DNA from: Azoarcus olearius
GTDB taxonomy: Bacteria; Pseudomonadota; Gammaproteobacteria; Burkholderiales; Rhodocyclaceae
DNA length: 64,000 nt
Direction of reading: 5' to 3'
Assembly: GCF_001682385.1 (NCBI RefSeq)
Contig: NZ_CP016210.1
Span: 1,116,001 to 1,180,000, forward strand
Shown here: positions 1-9,261 of the stretch, piece by piece
Layout of the letters: each line of letters opens with the position of its first letter
Numbering within the stretch: the first letter of the stretch is position 1
Notes under the pieces: generated by a model
What the model was told of the DNA's origin: nothing
Database searches by the model: none
Seen by the model: only the letters and a program-made list of their open reading frames with translations
Translations under genes and position numbers: made by a program

Positions 1-1
1 G

Positions 2-109
2 AAGCTGCCACAGCGAACGTTGAACGATGCGAATGAGGTGAGAGCTTGGCTATTTGAGGTTGAGAGACTTCTACTTGAGAAGATTGAGCAGGGGCCTATC
101 GCGCTATGA
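2..109 (+). CDS. C-terminal tail of a probable BrxC (partial)
   Basis: An open frame enters from the left edge and ends at TGA 107-109. About 35 residues are visible, ending in EKIEQGPIAL. The helical, charged tail and its place directly before the small protein and pglX fit the end of the large BREX ATPase BrxC, which precedes pglX in type 1 BREX loci. The stop overlaps the next start (ATGA), so the two are probably translated together. The assignment rests on position and a short tail only. Confidence 0.45.
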   Translation, partial: KLPQRTLNDANEVRAWLFEVERLLLEKIEQGPIAL

Positions 110-801
110 CAGTCATGCCGTGGGGCAAGGCGAAGCTTTCCGAGAAGACTCTGGAGATTAATTTCGCAAGCCAGCTGAATCATGAATGTGGAGGGAGGCT
201 CCTGTGGTTCGGCCTTACTCAGAAGCAAGAGGCAGAGCAGGGCTTTGACATCGCAACCCGGGTTGGCAAGGGGCTTTTCATCGTACAGATGAAGGCTTCT
301 ACGCATCTGCTCAAATCGGGTGAGCGCCAGTTCAAAGCTCCTCACGAACAGCTAGAGAATCTTCGCAAGCTCACCGTGCAAGGCGGAGGAACGATACCGA
401 AGGGCTGCATCTTCTATGCATTCCCCGTGATTGGGACTCCTGCCGAACTGTCTGCGCACACGAATGTATTGGCCAATACGTGGCTGTGCGATGTCGCGGA
501 CATTCCTTGGTTGGGTGCTCCAACCACTGCCAAAGGTAGTCTCCGACAAGACGGAAACCATTACGTCAAGGTTTCGCCTGGGAGCGCTCCCTTGAACTCA
601 AGCAAACCGGGGCTCGCTACTTTTCATTCCGACCCGGTGGAGGTTGATGTCATCAGTGGTGAGAAGCTGGTCCATGTCATTACGCGGGAGGGGGCTTCGT
701 CCGGTCTCCTTGAGGTGATAACGCATAACCATTTCCGTGATTTTTGGGACCTGTGTCAGCAGTTTCACCGCAAGGCCTTTGCGGTCGCTTTTCTTGGATA
801 G
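106..801 (+). CDS. BREX-associated hypothetical protein, possible PD-(D/E)XK nuclease fold
   Basis: A 231-aa protein whose ATG overlaps the stop of the upstream gene; its own stop lies 2 bp before pglX. I do not recognise a named family. The first 70 residues hold E17, a GFD motif with D48, then a hydrophobic strand ending in Q61-M-K63. This D-x12-QxK arrangement resembles the core of PD-(D/E)XK nucleases in which Q replaces E. No signal peptide or membrane segment is visible. GC content is lower than in the flanking core genes. Tight packing between the probable brxC and pglX suggests it acts with BREX, perhaps as an accessory nuclease or specificity factor. The fold assignment is inferred from one motif and is tentative. 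Confidence 0.7.
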   Translation: MTVMPWGKAKLSEKTLEINFASQLNHECGGRLLWFGLTQKQEAEQGFDIATRVGKGLFIVQMKASTHLLKSGERQFKAPHEQLENLRKLTVQGGGTIPKGCIFYAFPVIGTPAELSAHTNVLANTWLCDVADIPWLGAPTTAKGSLRQDGNHYVKVSPGSAPLNSSKPGLATFHSDPVEVDVISGEKLVHVITREGASSGLLEVITHNHFRDFWDLCQQFHRKAFAVAFLG

Positions 802-803
802 CC

Positions 804-3800
804 ATGTCAGCTCTCGCAAAACCCCTCCGCACCCAGCTCGAAAACACCGTCAAATCCGCCCGCGACATCGCCGAGACCGCCGCCCGTGCCGCCCTGCAGC
901 AGCTCGCGGTGGGCGAAGGCAGGCTGCCGGACTACCTGAACGACGCCCAGCGCGCCTTGCGCCGCCGCCTGCGCGCCCACGGCCGCAGCCTGGGCGATGC
1001 CAAGCACGGCGACGACACCCAGGAACTGCGCCGGCTGGTGTGGGAGGTGGCCTACGAGCACTGGCACCGCATGTTGTTCGCCCGCTTCCTCGCCGAAAAC
1101 GGCCTGCTGTTGTGGGAGCCGGGTGCGGCAGTGTCGCTGCAGGACTGCCGCGAGATGGTCGACCACCACCCCGAGATGGCGATGGGCGCGCGCAGCGAGT
1201 GGGAACTGGCTGGCAAGCTCGCCGCGCGCATGCTGCCGCAGGTCTTCAAGCCGCAGCATCCGGTGTTCGAGCTGGTGTTCGCGCCCGAGCATCAGCGCGA
1301 GCTGGAACGCCTGCTCGCCGCGCTACCGCCCGAGGTCTTCCAGGCCAGCGACAGCCTGGGCTGGGTGTATCAGTTCTGGCAGGCGCGGCGCAAGGACGAG
1401 GTCAACGCCTCCGAAGTGAAGATTGGCGCGGACGAGCTGCCCGCCGTCACCCAGCTGTTCACCGAGCCCTACATGGTGGACTTCCTGCTCCACAACTCGC
1501 TCGGCGCCTGGTGGCTCACCCGCCACCCGGCCACGCCGTGCCCGGTGCCGCTCACCTATCTGCGCAGGCTGGAGGATGGCACGCCGGCGGCGGGTCGCTT
1601 CGAGGGCTGGCCCGATACCCTAGCCGACTTCAAGCTGCTCGACCCCTGCTGCGGCTCGGGGCATTTTTTGGTGGCGGCTTTCCTGATGCTGGTGCCGATG
1701 CGCATCGTGGCGGAACACCTCTCCGCCCGCGAGGCGGTGGATGCGGTGCTGCGCGACAACCTGCATGGCCTGGAGCTGGACCCGCGCTGCGTGGAAATTG
1801 CGGTGTTCGCGCTGGCGCTCGCCGCCTGGCGCTTCCCGGACGAAACCGGCCAGCCGCTGGGCGTGCGCGCGGACATGCCCGCGCCCAACATCGCCTGCTG
1901 CGGGCTGAAGGTGGCCGCACGGGCGGCGGACTGGATGGCGCTGGTCCCCGACGAAGTGCCCAACGCCGCCTACCTGCGCCAGGAGCTGCGCCTGCTGCAC
2001 GACAGCTTCTCGCAGGCGCCGCTGCTGGGCAGCCTGCTCGACCCGGCGCGCAGCCTGAAGAGCGACCTCGCCACCCCCAGCTTCGCCACCCTGCGCGCGC
2101 TGCTGGAGCGGGCGCTGTCCACCGAGCGCCCGGCCACGCTGTGGGGCGAGGGCAACGAGGTGCAGGACGAAGCCTGGGACCACGCCCTGACCGCCCGCGG
2201 CCTGCTCGATGCGGCGCGGCTGCTGGATGCGCGTTACCACCTGGTGGTGACCAACGTGCCGTACCTAGCACGTATCAACCAGTCGGCGGACATTAAGGCG
2301 TTCTGCGACATGCACTATGCGGACGCGGTACAAGACTTGGCAAATGTATTTCTTGAAAGATGTCTCGAGCTAACGTGTGCAAAGTTTGGAGTAGTTCAAT
2401 GCGTCCTACCAGTAAACTGGTTATTCCTTGCAAAGTATGAAGACCATCGAAGGAAGCTGCTGCTTGAACACACTTGGCTCATGCTGGCCAAGCTTGGTCC
2501 CAAGGCCTTTGAGACCATTTCTGGCGAAGTTGTAAAGGTCGCTCTTTTATCAATACGCGAAGAGCGGCAGCTCCAGGAGCAAGAATTTTTGGCCATTGAG
2601 GCGAGCAGCTCGGAAACGCCCGCATTGAAGGCCAGAGTTCTGGCCGAGGGGCAACTAATTGGTCTGACTCAGCGAGCACAGCTGGGAAATGCGGATAGTC
2701 GCGTCCTACTCGAAAGCCCGAATAGCGACCATCCAACTATCGAGTCGCTTGGCTCAATCAATCCAGGCATTTCTCCCGGCGATACAGCCTACGTCCGCTT
2801 TGGCTTCTGGGAGGTGGTGACGCGAGACTCAAGTGGATGGCATTTTATGCAGTCCGCCCCTGAATTTGATTCGGACAATGGAGCGAGCTTCATTTGCCGA
2901 GATTGGGAAGAATTTCATCTCGACAAACTAAGTGGCTTTCGGCTTCGTGGCAAAGGTGCGTGGCGGCGGCCGGGTGTTTTGGTTTCCAAGATGGGTGTTA
3001 TTCAAGCTCGCCCCTATCTGGGACGCTTATTTGACGCCAATTGCGCTGTAATATCGCCGTTTAATGGTGCTCTCTCATCAGCGCTTCTCGCTTTTTGCCG
3101 CTCTGACGAATACCTGCGCGAACTAAAGAAGATTGATGAAAAGAAGGATGTGGCAATCGCATCCATGATAAAGGTTGGTTTCGACAAGTCCAAATGGCAA
3201 GCAGTGGCTCAAGAAGGCAGATGGTGGGACGTTGCGACAGTTCCGAATCACCAAGCTAGCGAATGGACATTTCATGGCCACCCGCAGCCCGCTACCGACC
3301 CGCTGCAAGTCGCTGTCGCCCGCCTGCTCGGCTACCGCTGGCCGGCCGAGACCGACGCGGACATGGAACTCGCCGATGAAGCCCGCCAGTGGATTGCGCA
3401 CACCGACAAGCTCGCCGCCCACGCCGACGATGACGGCATCGTCTGCCTGCCCGCCGTGCGCGGTGAAAAGCCCGCCCATGAACGCCTGCTGGCACTGCTC
3501 ATCGACGCCTGGGAAACCGTCACCCCCGGCAGCTGGAAAGCCTCCACCCTCGACCGCCTGCTGCTTGATGCCGACTGCGCCGGCAAGAGTCTGGAAGTGT
3601 GGCTGCGCGAGAAGTTTTTTGAACAGCACGCCAAGCGCTTCCAACACCGCCCCTTCATCTGGCATGTGTGGGACGGCCTCAAGGACGGCTTCGGCGCGCT
3701 GGTCAATTATCACAAGCTCGACGCCCGCAACCTGGAACGCCTCATCCACACCTACCTGGGCGACTGGCTTCGCATCCAGGAAGCGGGCGTGGCCAGCGGC

Positions 3801-4154
3801 CTCGACGGTGCCCCGCAACGCCTCGCCGCCGCGCAGGCGCTGAAGAAAAAGCTCGAAGCCATCCTCGAAGGCGAAGCGCCCTACGACATCTTCGTGCGCT
3901 GGAAGCCGCTCGCCGAACAGCCCATCGGCTGGAACCCCGACCTCAACGACGGCGTGCGCCTCAACATCCGCCCATGGATGACGGCCGGCGTACTGCGCCA
4001 CAACAAGAAGCCCAAGCTCAACATCGCCTGGGACAAGGACCGCGGCAAGGACGTGGAAAGTGCGCCGTGGTTCCACAAGTTCAATGGCGACCGCATCAAT
4101 GACCATCATCTGACGCTGGCGCAGAAGCGGGCGGCACGGGCTACTGCGACCTAG
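804..4154 (+). CDS. pglX: BREX adenine-specific DNA methyltransferase PglX
   Basis: A 1116-aa protein of the PglX family (type IIG-like N6-adenine methyltransferase), the BREX component that marks host DNA. Motif I is DPCCGSGHF at residues 280-288 (AdoMet binding). Motif IV is read as N484-V-P-Y487 where NPPY is usual. A start at 744 is also open, but ATG 804 lies directly after the preceding stop and gives a family-like N-terminus (MSALAKPLRTQ). Base composition changes twice within the gene: 42 of 60 bases are G/C at 1081-1140, 22 of 60 at 2341-2400 and 39 of 60 at 3481-3540. The low-GC middle, about 2270-3275, covers the region after motif IV where type IIG enzymes carry target recognition, so a swapped specificity segment is likely. 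Confidence 0.9.
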   Translation: MSALAKPLRTQLENTVKSARDIAETAARAALQQLAVGEGRLPDYLNDAQRALRRRLRAHGRSLGDAKHGDDTQELRRLVWEVAYEHWHRMLFARFLAENGLLLWEPGAAVSLQDCREMVDHHPEMAMGARSEWELAGKLAARMLPQVFKPQHPVFELVFAPEHQRELERLLAALPPEVFQASDSLGWVYQFWQARRKDEVNASEVKIGADELPAVTQLFTEPYMVDFLLHNSLGAWWLTRHPATPCPVPLTYLRRLEDGTPAAGRFEGWPDTLADFKLLDPCCGSGHFLVAAFLMLVPMRIVAEHLSAREAVDAVLRDNLHGLELDPRCVEIAVFALALAAWRFPDETGQPLGVRADMPAPNIACCGLKVAARAADWMALVPDEVPNAAYLRQELRLLHDSFSQAPLLGSLLDPARSLKSDLATPSFATLRALLERALSTERPATLWGEGNEVQDEAWDHALTARGLLDAARLLDARYHLVVTNVPYLARINQSADIKAFCDMHYADAVQDLANVFLERCLELTCAKFGVVQCVLPVNWLFLAKYEDHRRKLLLEHTWLMLAKLGPKAFETISGEVVKVALLSIREERQLQEQEFLAIEASSSETPALKARVLAEGQLIGLTQRAQLGNADSRVLLESPNSDHPTIESLGSINPGISPGDTAYVRFGFWEVVTRDSSGWHFMQSAPEFDSDNGASFICRDWEEFHLDKLSGFRLRGKGAWRRPGVLVSKMGVIQARPYLGRLFDANCAVISPFNGALSSALLAFCRSDEYLRELKKIDEKKDVAIASMIKVGFDKSKWQAVAQEGRWWDVATVPNHQASEWTFHGHPQPATDPLQVAVARLLGYRWPAETDADMELADEARQWIAHTDKLAAHADDDGIVCLPAVRGEKPAHERLLALLIDAWETVTPGSWKASTLDRLLLDADCAGKSLEVWLREKFFEQHAKRFQHRPFIWHVWDGLKDGFGALVNYHKLDARNLERLIHTYLGDWLRIQEAGVASGLDGAPQRLAAAQALKKKLEAILEGEAPYDIFVRWKPLAEQPIGWNPDLNDGVRLNIRPWMTAGVLRHNKKPKLNIAWDKDRGKDVESAPWFHKFNGDRINDHHLTLAQKRAARATAT

Positions 4155-4332
4155 GCGGCGTGGAACGCGCAGACGTCCTATGGCAGTCGGCGAAGACTCC
4201 AGTTGATGACGCTAGGCGTCGGGTTTATGTGGCTGCCACCACGGCAGTCGAACGAGCGGGCTAGCCGGCTGCGGCATCACCGTACGCGCCGTTTTCGACT
4301 GAGAAATAAGAGAAGAAAAAAGGAAAGGTAGG

Positions 4333-7300
4333 ATGGAAATTCGGCTCATCGAGAAAGCGGGCGTACCAGCTTCTGAAATTGAGGCACATAAGAGCATTCA
4401 GCAAGCCTTTGACAACGCACCGTTCACCAAGACGTGGGTTGGCTATGCCTCATTCAAGCTAAACCGAGGTGGACCTGGCGCCGGTGATGACGATTTTGAC
4501 CTCGTCCTGGTTACCCACACCAACATTATCGTGGTTGAGCTAAAGAACTGGCGTGGTAAGCGTCTCGAGTCAAGAGCGGGTAATTGGTACGTTGATGGTG
4601 AGCCTAAGGGTCGGTCTCCAGTGCCGCTTGTGAACCTTAAAGGCAAACGACTTGCGAGCGCATTACAGAAGAAAGTGGGGCCCGGAAAAACTCCATTCAT
4701 CTATTCGTTCGTTGTCATGGGTGATGCGATTGAAGAGCTGGACATCGATGACAATGAGGCGGCCTCCGTGCTGCGTCTGAGCCAGCTGCTAACCTGGACG
4801 CACGAGAGCATTTACCGCAAGTACATTCGAGGGAAAGAGCGCTTTAACCCACTTGCGTTCAAGCCAGCCTACGACTTGTTTTTTGAGGGTCCGAGAGGAC
4901 GCCCCCAAGGCTTTGTGTTGCACGGATACAAGCCCGAGGCACAGCCACTTTGGCAGCATCCTACCAATCTGTATGCAGAATTTCGTGCGAAGGAGAAACA
5001 GGACCCTGACAAGCTTGCGCTGCTTCGTCAGTGGGACTTTGGCGCCCTTGGGGCAGAGCTTATCGGCGAGGGCGAGCGCGGATTTATTGGGCTGCGTGAG
5101 CAGCGAATCTATGAGTATGTTGAGCCAAGAAATGGCGAGTTGTCGCTGAGTCTTCTCCGGCCGGTTGCCAGGAAGTCTGAGAGCGATGTAACGCAAGACT
5201 TCGCGGAGTTGTATGCGCTTCCACCGAAAGTTACGCGTCTTAGCGAGTTTGTAAATGCTGCGTTGCCAAAGATGTCAGGGGCGGAGCGAGTGGTTCTGGT
5301 AAAGGCGATGTTGCAGCGTTTTTCAGACCTGCATGACCTCAATGTCGCCCACCGTGATGTTGGGGCGCATTGCCTATGGGTCGACCGGCCTGCCAAAGTC
5401 ATTATCTCGGGTCTTCCTGCGGCGTATTACCCGGCAATGGCCACCGTCGCTGAATTCCGAGACAGAGTGAAGGTTGAGCGGTCGAATTTGCCCGAGGATG
5501 TAGGGCTATCTCAGGAGTGCTCGCCCTATCAGCGTGACGTATACATGCTGGGGGTGCTTGCACATCTGATTTTGTTCGGTGAGAGGCCGCCTAAGGCCAA
5601 CGGGGTTTTTGCTTGGGCGAAACGCGCCGATGACCAGTACGAAGGGGTCTATGATTCAGTTCTAGCGAAAGCGTTAAGTATCGAACCCCGCGAGCGTTTC
5701 GCTAACGCCAGGGAAATGCTCGAGGCGACAAACCTTGCGTCTAGTAATGAGAATGAACAGGTCATTGACCTAAATGCGTTCGAGTCGCATCGCGCAAAGA
5801 CTCGAGTTCGTGACTACCCAGAAGAGTCTGACCCGCTCACCGATGATGATGACTTGCTGTCCTATAGGAGCGCCTATGAAGGGCAACCGGTGCTGGTCAA
5901 GGAGTGGCATGGGGTAGAGCCAGACCTAAAAAAGCCTGATGTGGCAATTCGGCTTCTTTCATTCCTTGAGCGCGCTCGTAACTTGAAAGCGGCAAATTTG
6001 GTTGGTCTGCCGCGTATCCATGACTATGGATTGAGTCGAAGAAGCCTGTTAGTTGTCCAGCAATGGGTTGAGGGGCAGACCCTTAGAGAGTGGATGGCTG
6101 AGCCTCAAAGTGTTGAAGCTCGGCTCATCATAGCCAAGGGGTTGGTGAATACGCTAGCTCGTATGCATGACTTTGATTGGTCTCATGGAGACATCAAGCC
6201 AGATAATATCGTCGTCGAGCAGGCCGGAGCTCCAGTGTATGTCGATGTTCTTGATTTTAGACGTGGTGGTGCTGATGCCTACAGCACGGCATATCTGCCT
6301 GGCGACTACAAGACGATGTCGCCGATGGCTCGAGACCGTTATAGCCTGGCGCTTGTTATTAAGGAGTTGCTGTTTGACGCTGCAGCAGGAGTTGAACAGT
6401 TAGGACTCGAGCGTGTTCGAGAGGAGGTTGAGCGCCTCATACAGGACCGCAGTGCTTCCGCTCTGGAGCCACTTCAAAGCGCGCTTGATGGCAAAGGACA
6501 AGAAACGGACGTTGGGGAGTTTGAGCCTTTCCGTATTACGGTAAGAAACATACGGCAGAGCGGTATCGAGCCCGGTGAGATGGTTTCTGATAATGGGAAC
6601 TTCTATCTCTCAATGGAGAAGTCACATAAGTCAGACGACCTTTACCTGATGCACTTGGTCGGGGCCAGCGCACAACTTACTTTGGCTTGGTCGACAACCG
6701 AAAAATCGGTGACGTGGCTTCGCGTTAAGCGGGTTGACTTAACTCAGTTCATTCGAGCTCAGGAAAAGTGCTTTGGTCGGCTGCCTCTACGGGTGATTTT
6801 GTGCGATGGTGCCCAGAATGAAGCGTCTGAATTAGCTCCGTCTCTATCGCTATGGCATGAGACCTTCTTGGAAGAAATCGGTGAGGCCGCTGCTGATTCG
6901 ATGGAGGAGGAAGGAACTCATCGCCATGAGGAAGTAGCGCTTGGTGATACGGCGCGTGATAGGCGCGAGGTCGGCGACGAAAGTTCCAACTCTCTTGTTG
7001 ATGCGAGGGAGTTGTGGCGATGCCTCCTAGAGGCGGAGGAAGAGTCGTTGCCTCTGGCGATAGTGACAGGTGACATCGGCCGAAACCCTCAGCGAGAGCA
7101 TCAGATGCTCGTGCCATGTGTCCTGGAGGGGGGCGGTTTCGACCCAGACGATGACGATAGAACATGGGTTGAGCGTCAGATGCCGGACGGGACGTGGCGT
7201 CGTTGCGGTGACCTCGAGCTACGTGACACCCAGCTGGGCGAAAAGGTTGAGTTGGCCATTGAGAGGTGGGTAGGTAAGCCACCGAGGCAAGGGGATGCGT

Positions 7301-9261
7301 TCAGGTTGCGTAGCAACATGGAGAGCGCGTCGCTTAATCGGCGCGCTGCGGCCGTTGAACGGATATTGGAGGGTAAATCCGTCATCCCGGACCTTATCGA
7401 CTATTTTGATACAGCTGGGAAGCAACCTAGTCCAGTCAATTACGGGTCGCTTTCTGAGTCGGTTTTGGCGGGCTATGCACAGGGTCCAAAGCCGCTTAAC
7501 GACAGCCAACGAGAGGCTTTTCAGAAGGCGCTGCAGTATGGTCCGATAAGTCTTCTCCAAGGGCCGCCAGGTACGGGCAAGACTTGGTTCATCGCATCGC
7601 TGCTGCACCACTTGGTCACACGTGAGGGCGCGCGCAGGGTACTAGTCGTTAGCCAAGCCCACGAGGCGGTTAACAATGCGCTTGAGAAAGCCCTTGAGCT
7701 GTTCGATGGGAAGGGCATTGCATTTGACGCGGTGCGGCTTGGTCACGAGTCAGTGGTTTCGGACCCGATTCGCCACCTGCATTCCTCGGCGATTGAACAG
7801 GTATATCGAGAGCGCTTCAAAGCCGAGTACAAGGAGCGTGTAGTCCGCTTGGCAACTGAGGTGGGTCTTCCAGAGGATTTTGCAGCGGCCGCTGTGAAGT
7901 TGCACGTGAGTCTTGGGCGCTTAGCTGACCAGATTGCGGTGCTTGAACTGAGTCTTGCAAGTGACCAGGGAAAGGGCGAGGACGGTAGAGAGGAGGAGGA
8001 TGACCCGTCCAAGCCGGCGGTGCGCCTCCGAAGTCTCATCCAAACCTTCAGAGAAATCTGCGCTCGTGATTATCAATATGACGCTCCAGAATTGCCATTT
8101 GCGGCTGTCCTCGACCATTTGTTTGATGTGCTTGCGAAGGTCCACGATGTCCAGTCACCGCTTGCGTTGAGTCAGCTGCGTGCATTACTGAAACTCTCGG
8201 ACGACTGGCTGAAAACCCTTGGGGAGCCCTCTGCTAACTTCGTCGAGTTCCTGGCCAAGTCTCGCACCGTGGTTGCTGGAACCTTGGTCGGCATTGGCCG
8301 CCGTGCAGCGGGCGTAGTACAGAACATGTACGACTGGGTCATTATCGATGAGGCTGGGCGAGCAGCACCGAGTGAGTTGGCTGTTGCGCTACAGACGGGA
8401 CGGCGCATTCTTTTAGTGGGTGACCATAAGCAACTTCCCCCGACTTTCACGCAGGAGGTGCGCGATGTGGTCAAGAGGAAGCTGGGTCTCGAGCGTGAGC
8501 AAGTGGCGTTTGTAAGTGACTTTGAGCGAGTGTTTGACTCCAATTACGGGCAGAACGTTGGGGCGTCACTGCGACTTCAGTATCGGATGGCGCCATCGAT
8601 TGGGGAGCTTGTCTCAGAGGTCTTCTACGGAGGGCTGTTAGCAACAGGACGTGGCCCGACAACGCTGGAGGCGAGATTGCTGCCTCGCCAACTTCAGTAT
8701 GAGGTTTCGTGGATTGATACAAGCTTGCTCGGGAAGGTTGCTCTTGAACAATGTTCGCCTGACGGGATGGCGTACTGGAACGAGGCGGAAGTTGAGGTGG
8801 TGATGCAGGTCCTGAAGTCCATGATGCAAACCAAAGAGTTGGTTTCGGAGTTGCGTAACGGGCTTCATGCCGGCGAACCCATCATTGGCATCATCTGCAT
8901 GTACTCTAAACAACGTGAGCTTCTAAATCGTAAGAAGAATGAGGCACGGTGGATTTCTCCGGACCTGAAGAAGCTAATTAAAGTCGATACCGTCGATAGC
9001 TATCAAGGAAAGGAAAATAAAATTGTCATACTGACCACAGTCAGGAACAATCCTCATCAGCGACCTGGCTTCCTGCAAAGCCCTAACCGTATCAACGTTG
9101 CGATGTCGCGTGCTATGGAGCGATTGATAGTCGTTGGTGCGAGCTCGATGTGGCGAGGGCGAAACCAGGAGCTTCCCCTTGGGAAGGTTCTCCGCAAGGT
9201 GGAGGCTATGGCACAGGAGAAACGTGCAGCGATGGTTCGTGCGCAGGAGTTTTACGGATGA
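4333..9261 (+). CDS. NERD nuclease-like / pseudokinase / kinase / SF1 helicase fusion protein
   Basis: A 1642-aa multidomain protein. Residues 1-120 are a NERD (nuclease-related) domain with D56 and E69-L-K71 as the PD-(D/E)XK core. Around residues 230-460 lies a degenerate kinase: HRD at 340-342, but the catalytic Asn is Cys347 and the DFG position reads ISG. Around 500-720 lies a second kinase with candidate Lys523, a full HGDIKPDN at 618-625, and DFR instead of DFG at 641-643. The C-terminal part is a UPF1/Dna2-like SF1 helicase: Walker A GPPGTGKT 1077-1084, DEAG 1339-1342, GDHKQLPP from 1363, then VDSYQGKE and NVAMSRA. It starts at ATG 4333 after a purine-rich AGGAAAGGTAGG leader. Its last codons overlap the next gene (ATGA). 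Kinases also occur in type 2 BREX (PglW), but this four-part fusion is not a standard BREX subunit. DNA is markedly less GC-rich than in pglX or pglZ. Confidence 0.88.
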   Translation: MEIRLIEKAGVPASEIEAHKSIQQAFDNAPFTKTWVGYASFKLNRGGPGAGDDDFDLVLVTHTNIIVVELKNWRGKRLESRAGNWYVDGEPKGRSPVPLVNLKGKRLASALQKKVGPGKTPFIYSFVVMGDAIEELDIDDNEAASVLRLSQLLTWTHESIYRKYIRGKERFNPLAFKPAYDLFFEGPRGRPQGFVLHGYKPEAQPLWQHPTNLYAEFRAKEKQDPDKLALLRQWDFGALGAELIGEGERGFIGLREQRIYEYVEPRNGELSLSLLRPVARKSESDVTQDFAELYALPPKVTRLSEFVNAALPKMSGAERVVLVKAMLQRFSDLHDLNVAHRDVGAHCLWVDRPAKVIISGLPAAYYPAMATVAEFRDRVKVERSNLPEDVGLSQECSPYQRDVYMLGVLAHLILFGERPPKANGVFAWAKRADDQYEGVYDSVLAKALSIEPRERFANAREMLEATNLASSNENEQVIDLNAFESHRAKTRVRDYPEESDPLTDDDDLLSYRSAYEGQPVLVKEWHGVEPDLKKPDVAIRLLSFLERARNLKAANLVGLPRIHDYGLSRRSLLVVQQWVEGQTLREWMAEPQSVEARLIIAKGLVNTLARMHDFDWSHGDIKPDNIVVEQAGAPVYVDVLDFRRGGADAYSTAYLPGDYKTMSPMARDRYSLALVIKELLFDAAAGVEQLGLERVREEVERLIQDRSASALEPLQSALDGKGQETDVGEFEPFRITVRNIRQSGIEPGEMVSDNGNFYLSMEKSHKSDDLYLMHLVGASAQLTLAWSTTEKSVTWLRVKRVDLTQFIRAQEKCFGRLPLRVILCDGAQNEASELAPSLSLWHETFLEEIGEAAADSMEEEGTHRHEEVALGDTARDRREVGDESSNSLVDARELWRCLLEAEEESLPLAIVTGDIGRNPQREHQMLVPCVLEGGGFDPDDDDRTWVERQMPDGTWRRCGDLELRDTQLGEKVELAIERWVGKPPRQGDAFRLRSNMESASLNRRAAAVERILEGKSVIPDLIDYFDTAGKQPSPVNYGSLSESVLAGYAQGPKPLNDSQREAFQKALQYGPISLLQGPPGTGKTWFIASLLHHLVTREGARRVLVVSQAHEAVNNALEKALELFDGKGIAFDAVRLGHESVVSDPIRHLHSSAIEQVYRERFKAEYKERVVRLATEVGLPEDFAAAAVKLHVSLGRLADQIAVLELSLASDQGKGEDGREEEDDPSKPAVRLRSLIQTFREICARDYQYDAPELPFAAVLDHLFDVLAKVHDVQSPLALSQLRALLKLSDDWLKTLGEPSANFVEFLAKSRTVVAGTLVGIGRRAAGVVQNMYDWVIIDEAGRAAPSELAVALQTGRRILLVGDHKQLPPTFTQEVRDVVKRKLGLEREQVAFVSDFERVFDSNYGQNVGASLRLQYRMAPSIGELVSEVFYGGLLATGRGPTTLEARLLPRQLQYEVSWIDTSLLGKVALEQCSPDGMAYWNEAEVEVVMQVLKSMMQTKELVSELRNGLHAGEPIIGIICMYSKQRELLNRKKNEARWISPDLKKLIKVDTVDSYQGKENKIVILTTVRNNPHQRPGFLQSPNRINVAMSRAMERLIVVGASSMWRGRNQELPLGKVLRKVEAMAQEKRAAMVRAQEFYG

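Noticed and set aside
737-2296. 519-codon open frame on the plus strand inside pglX
   Set aside because: It is an Arg/Pro/Ala/Gly-rich shadow frame of a high-GC gene. The overlapping frame has clear PglX motifs.
4182-4252. GGCAGTCG repeated before the helicase-fusion gene
   Set aside because: Only two 8-base copies with unequal surroundings; easily by chance.
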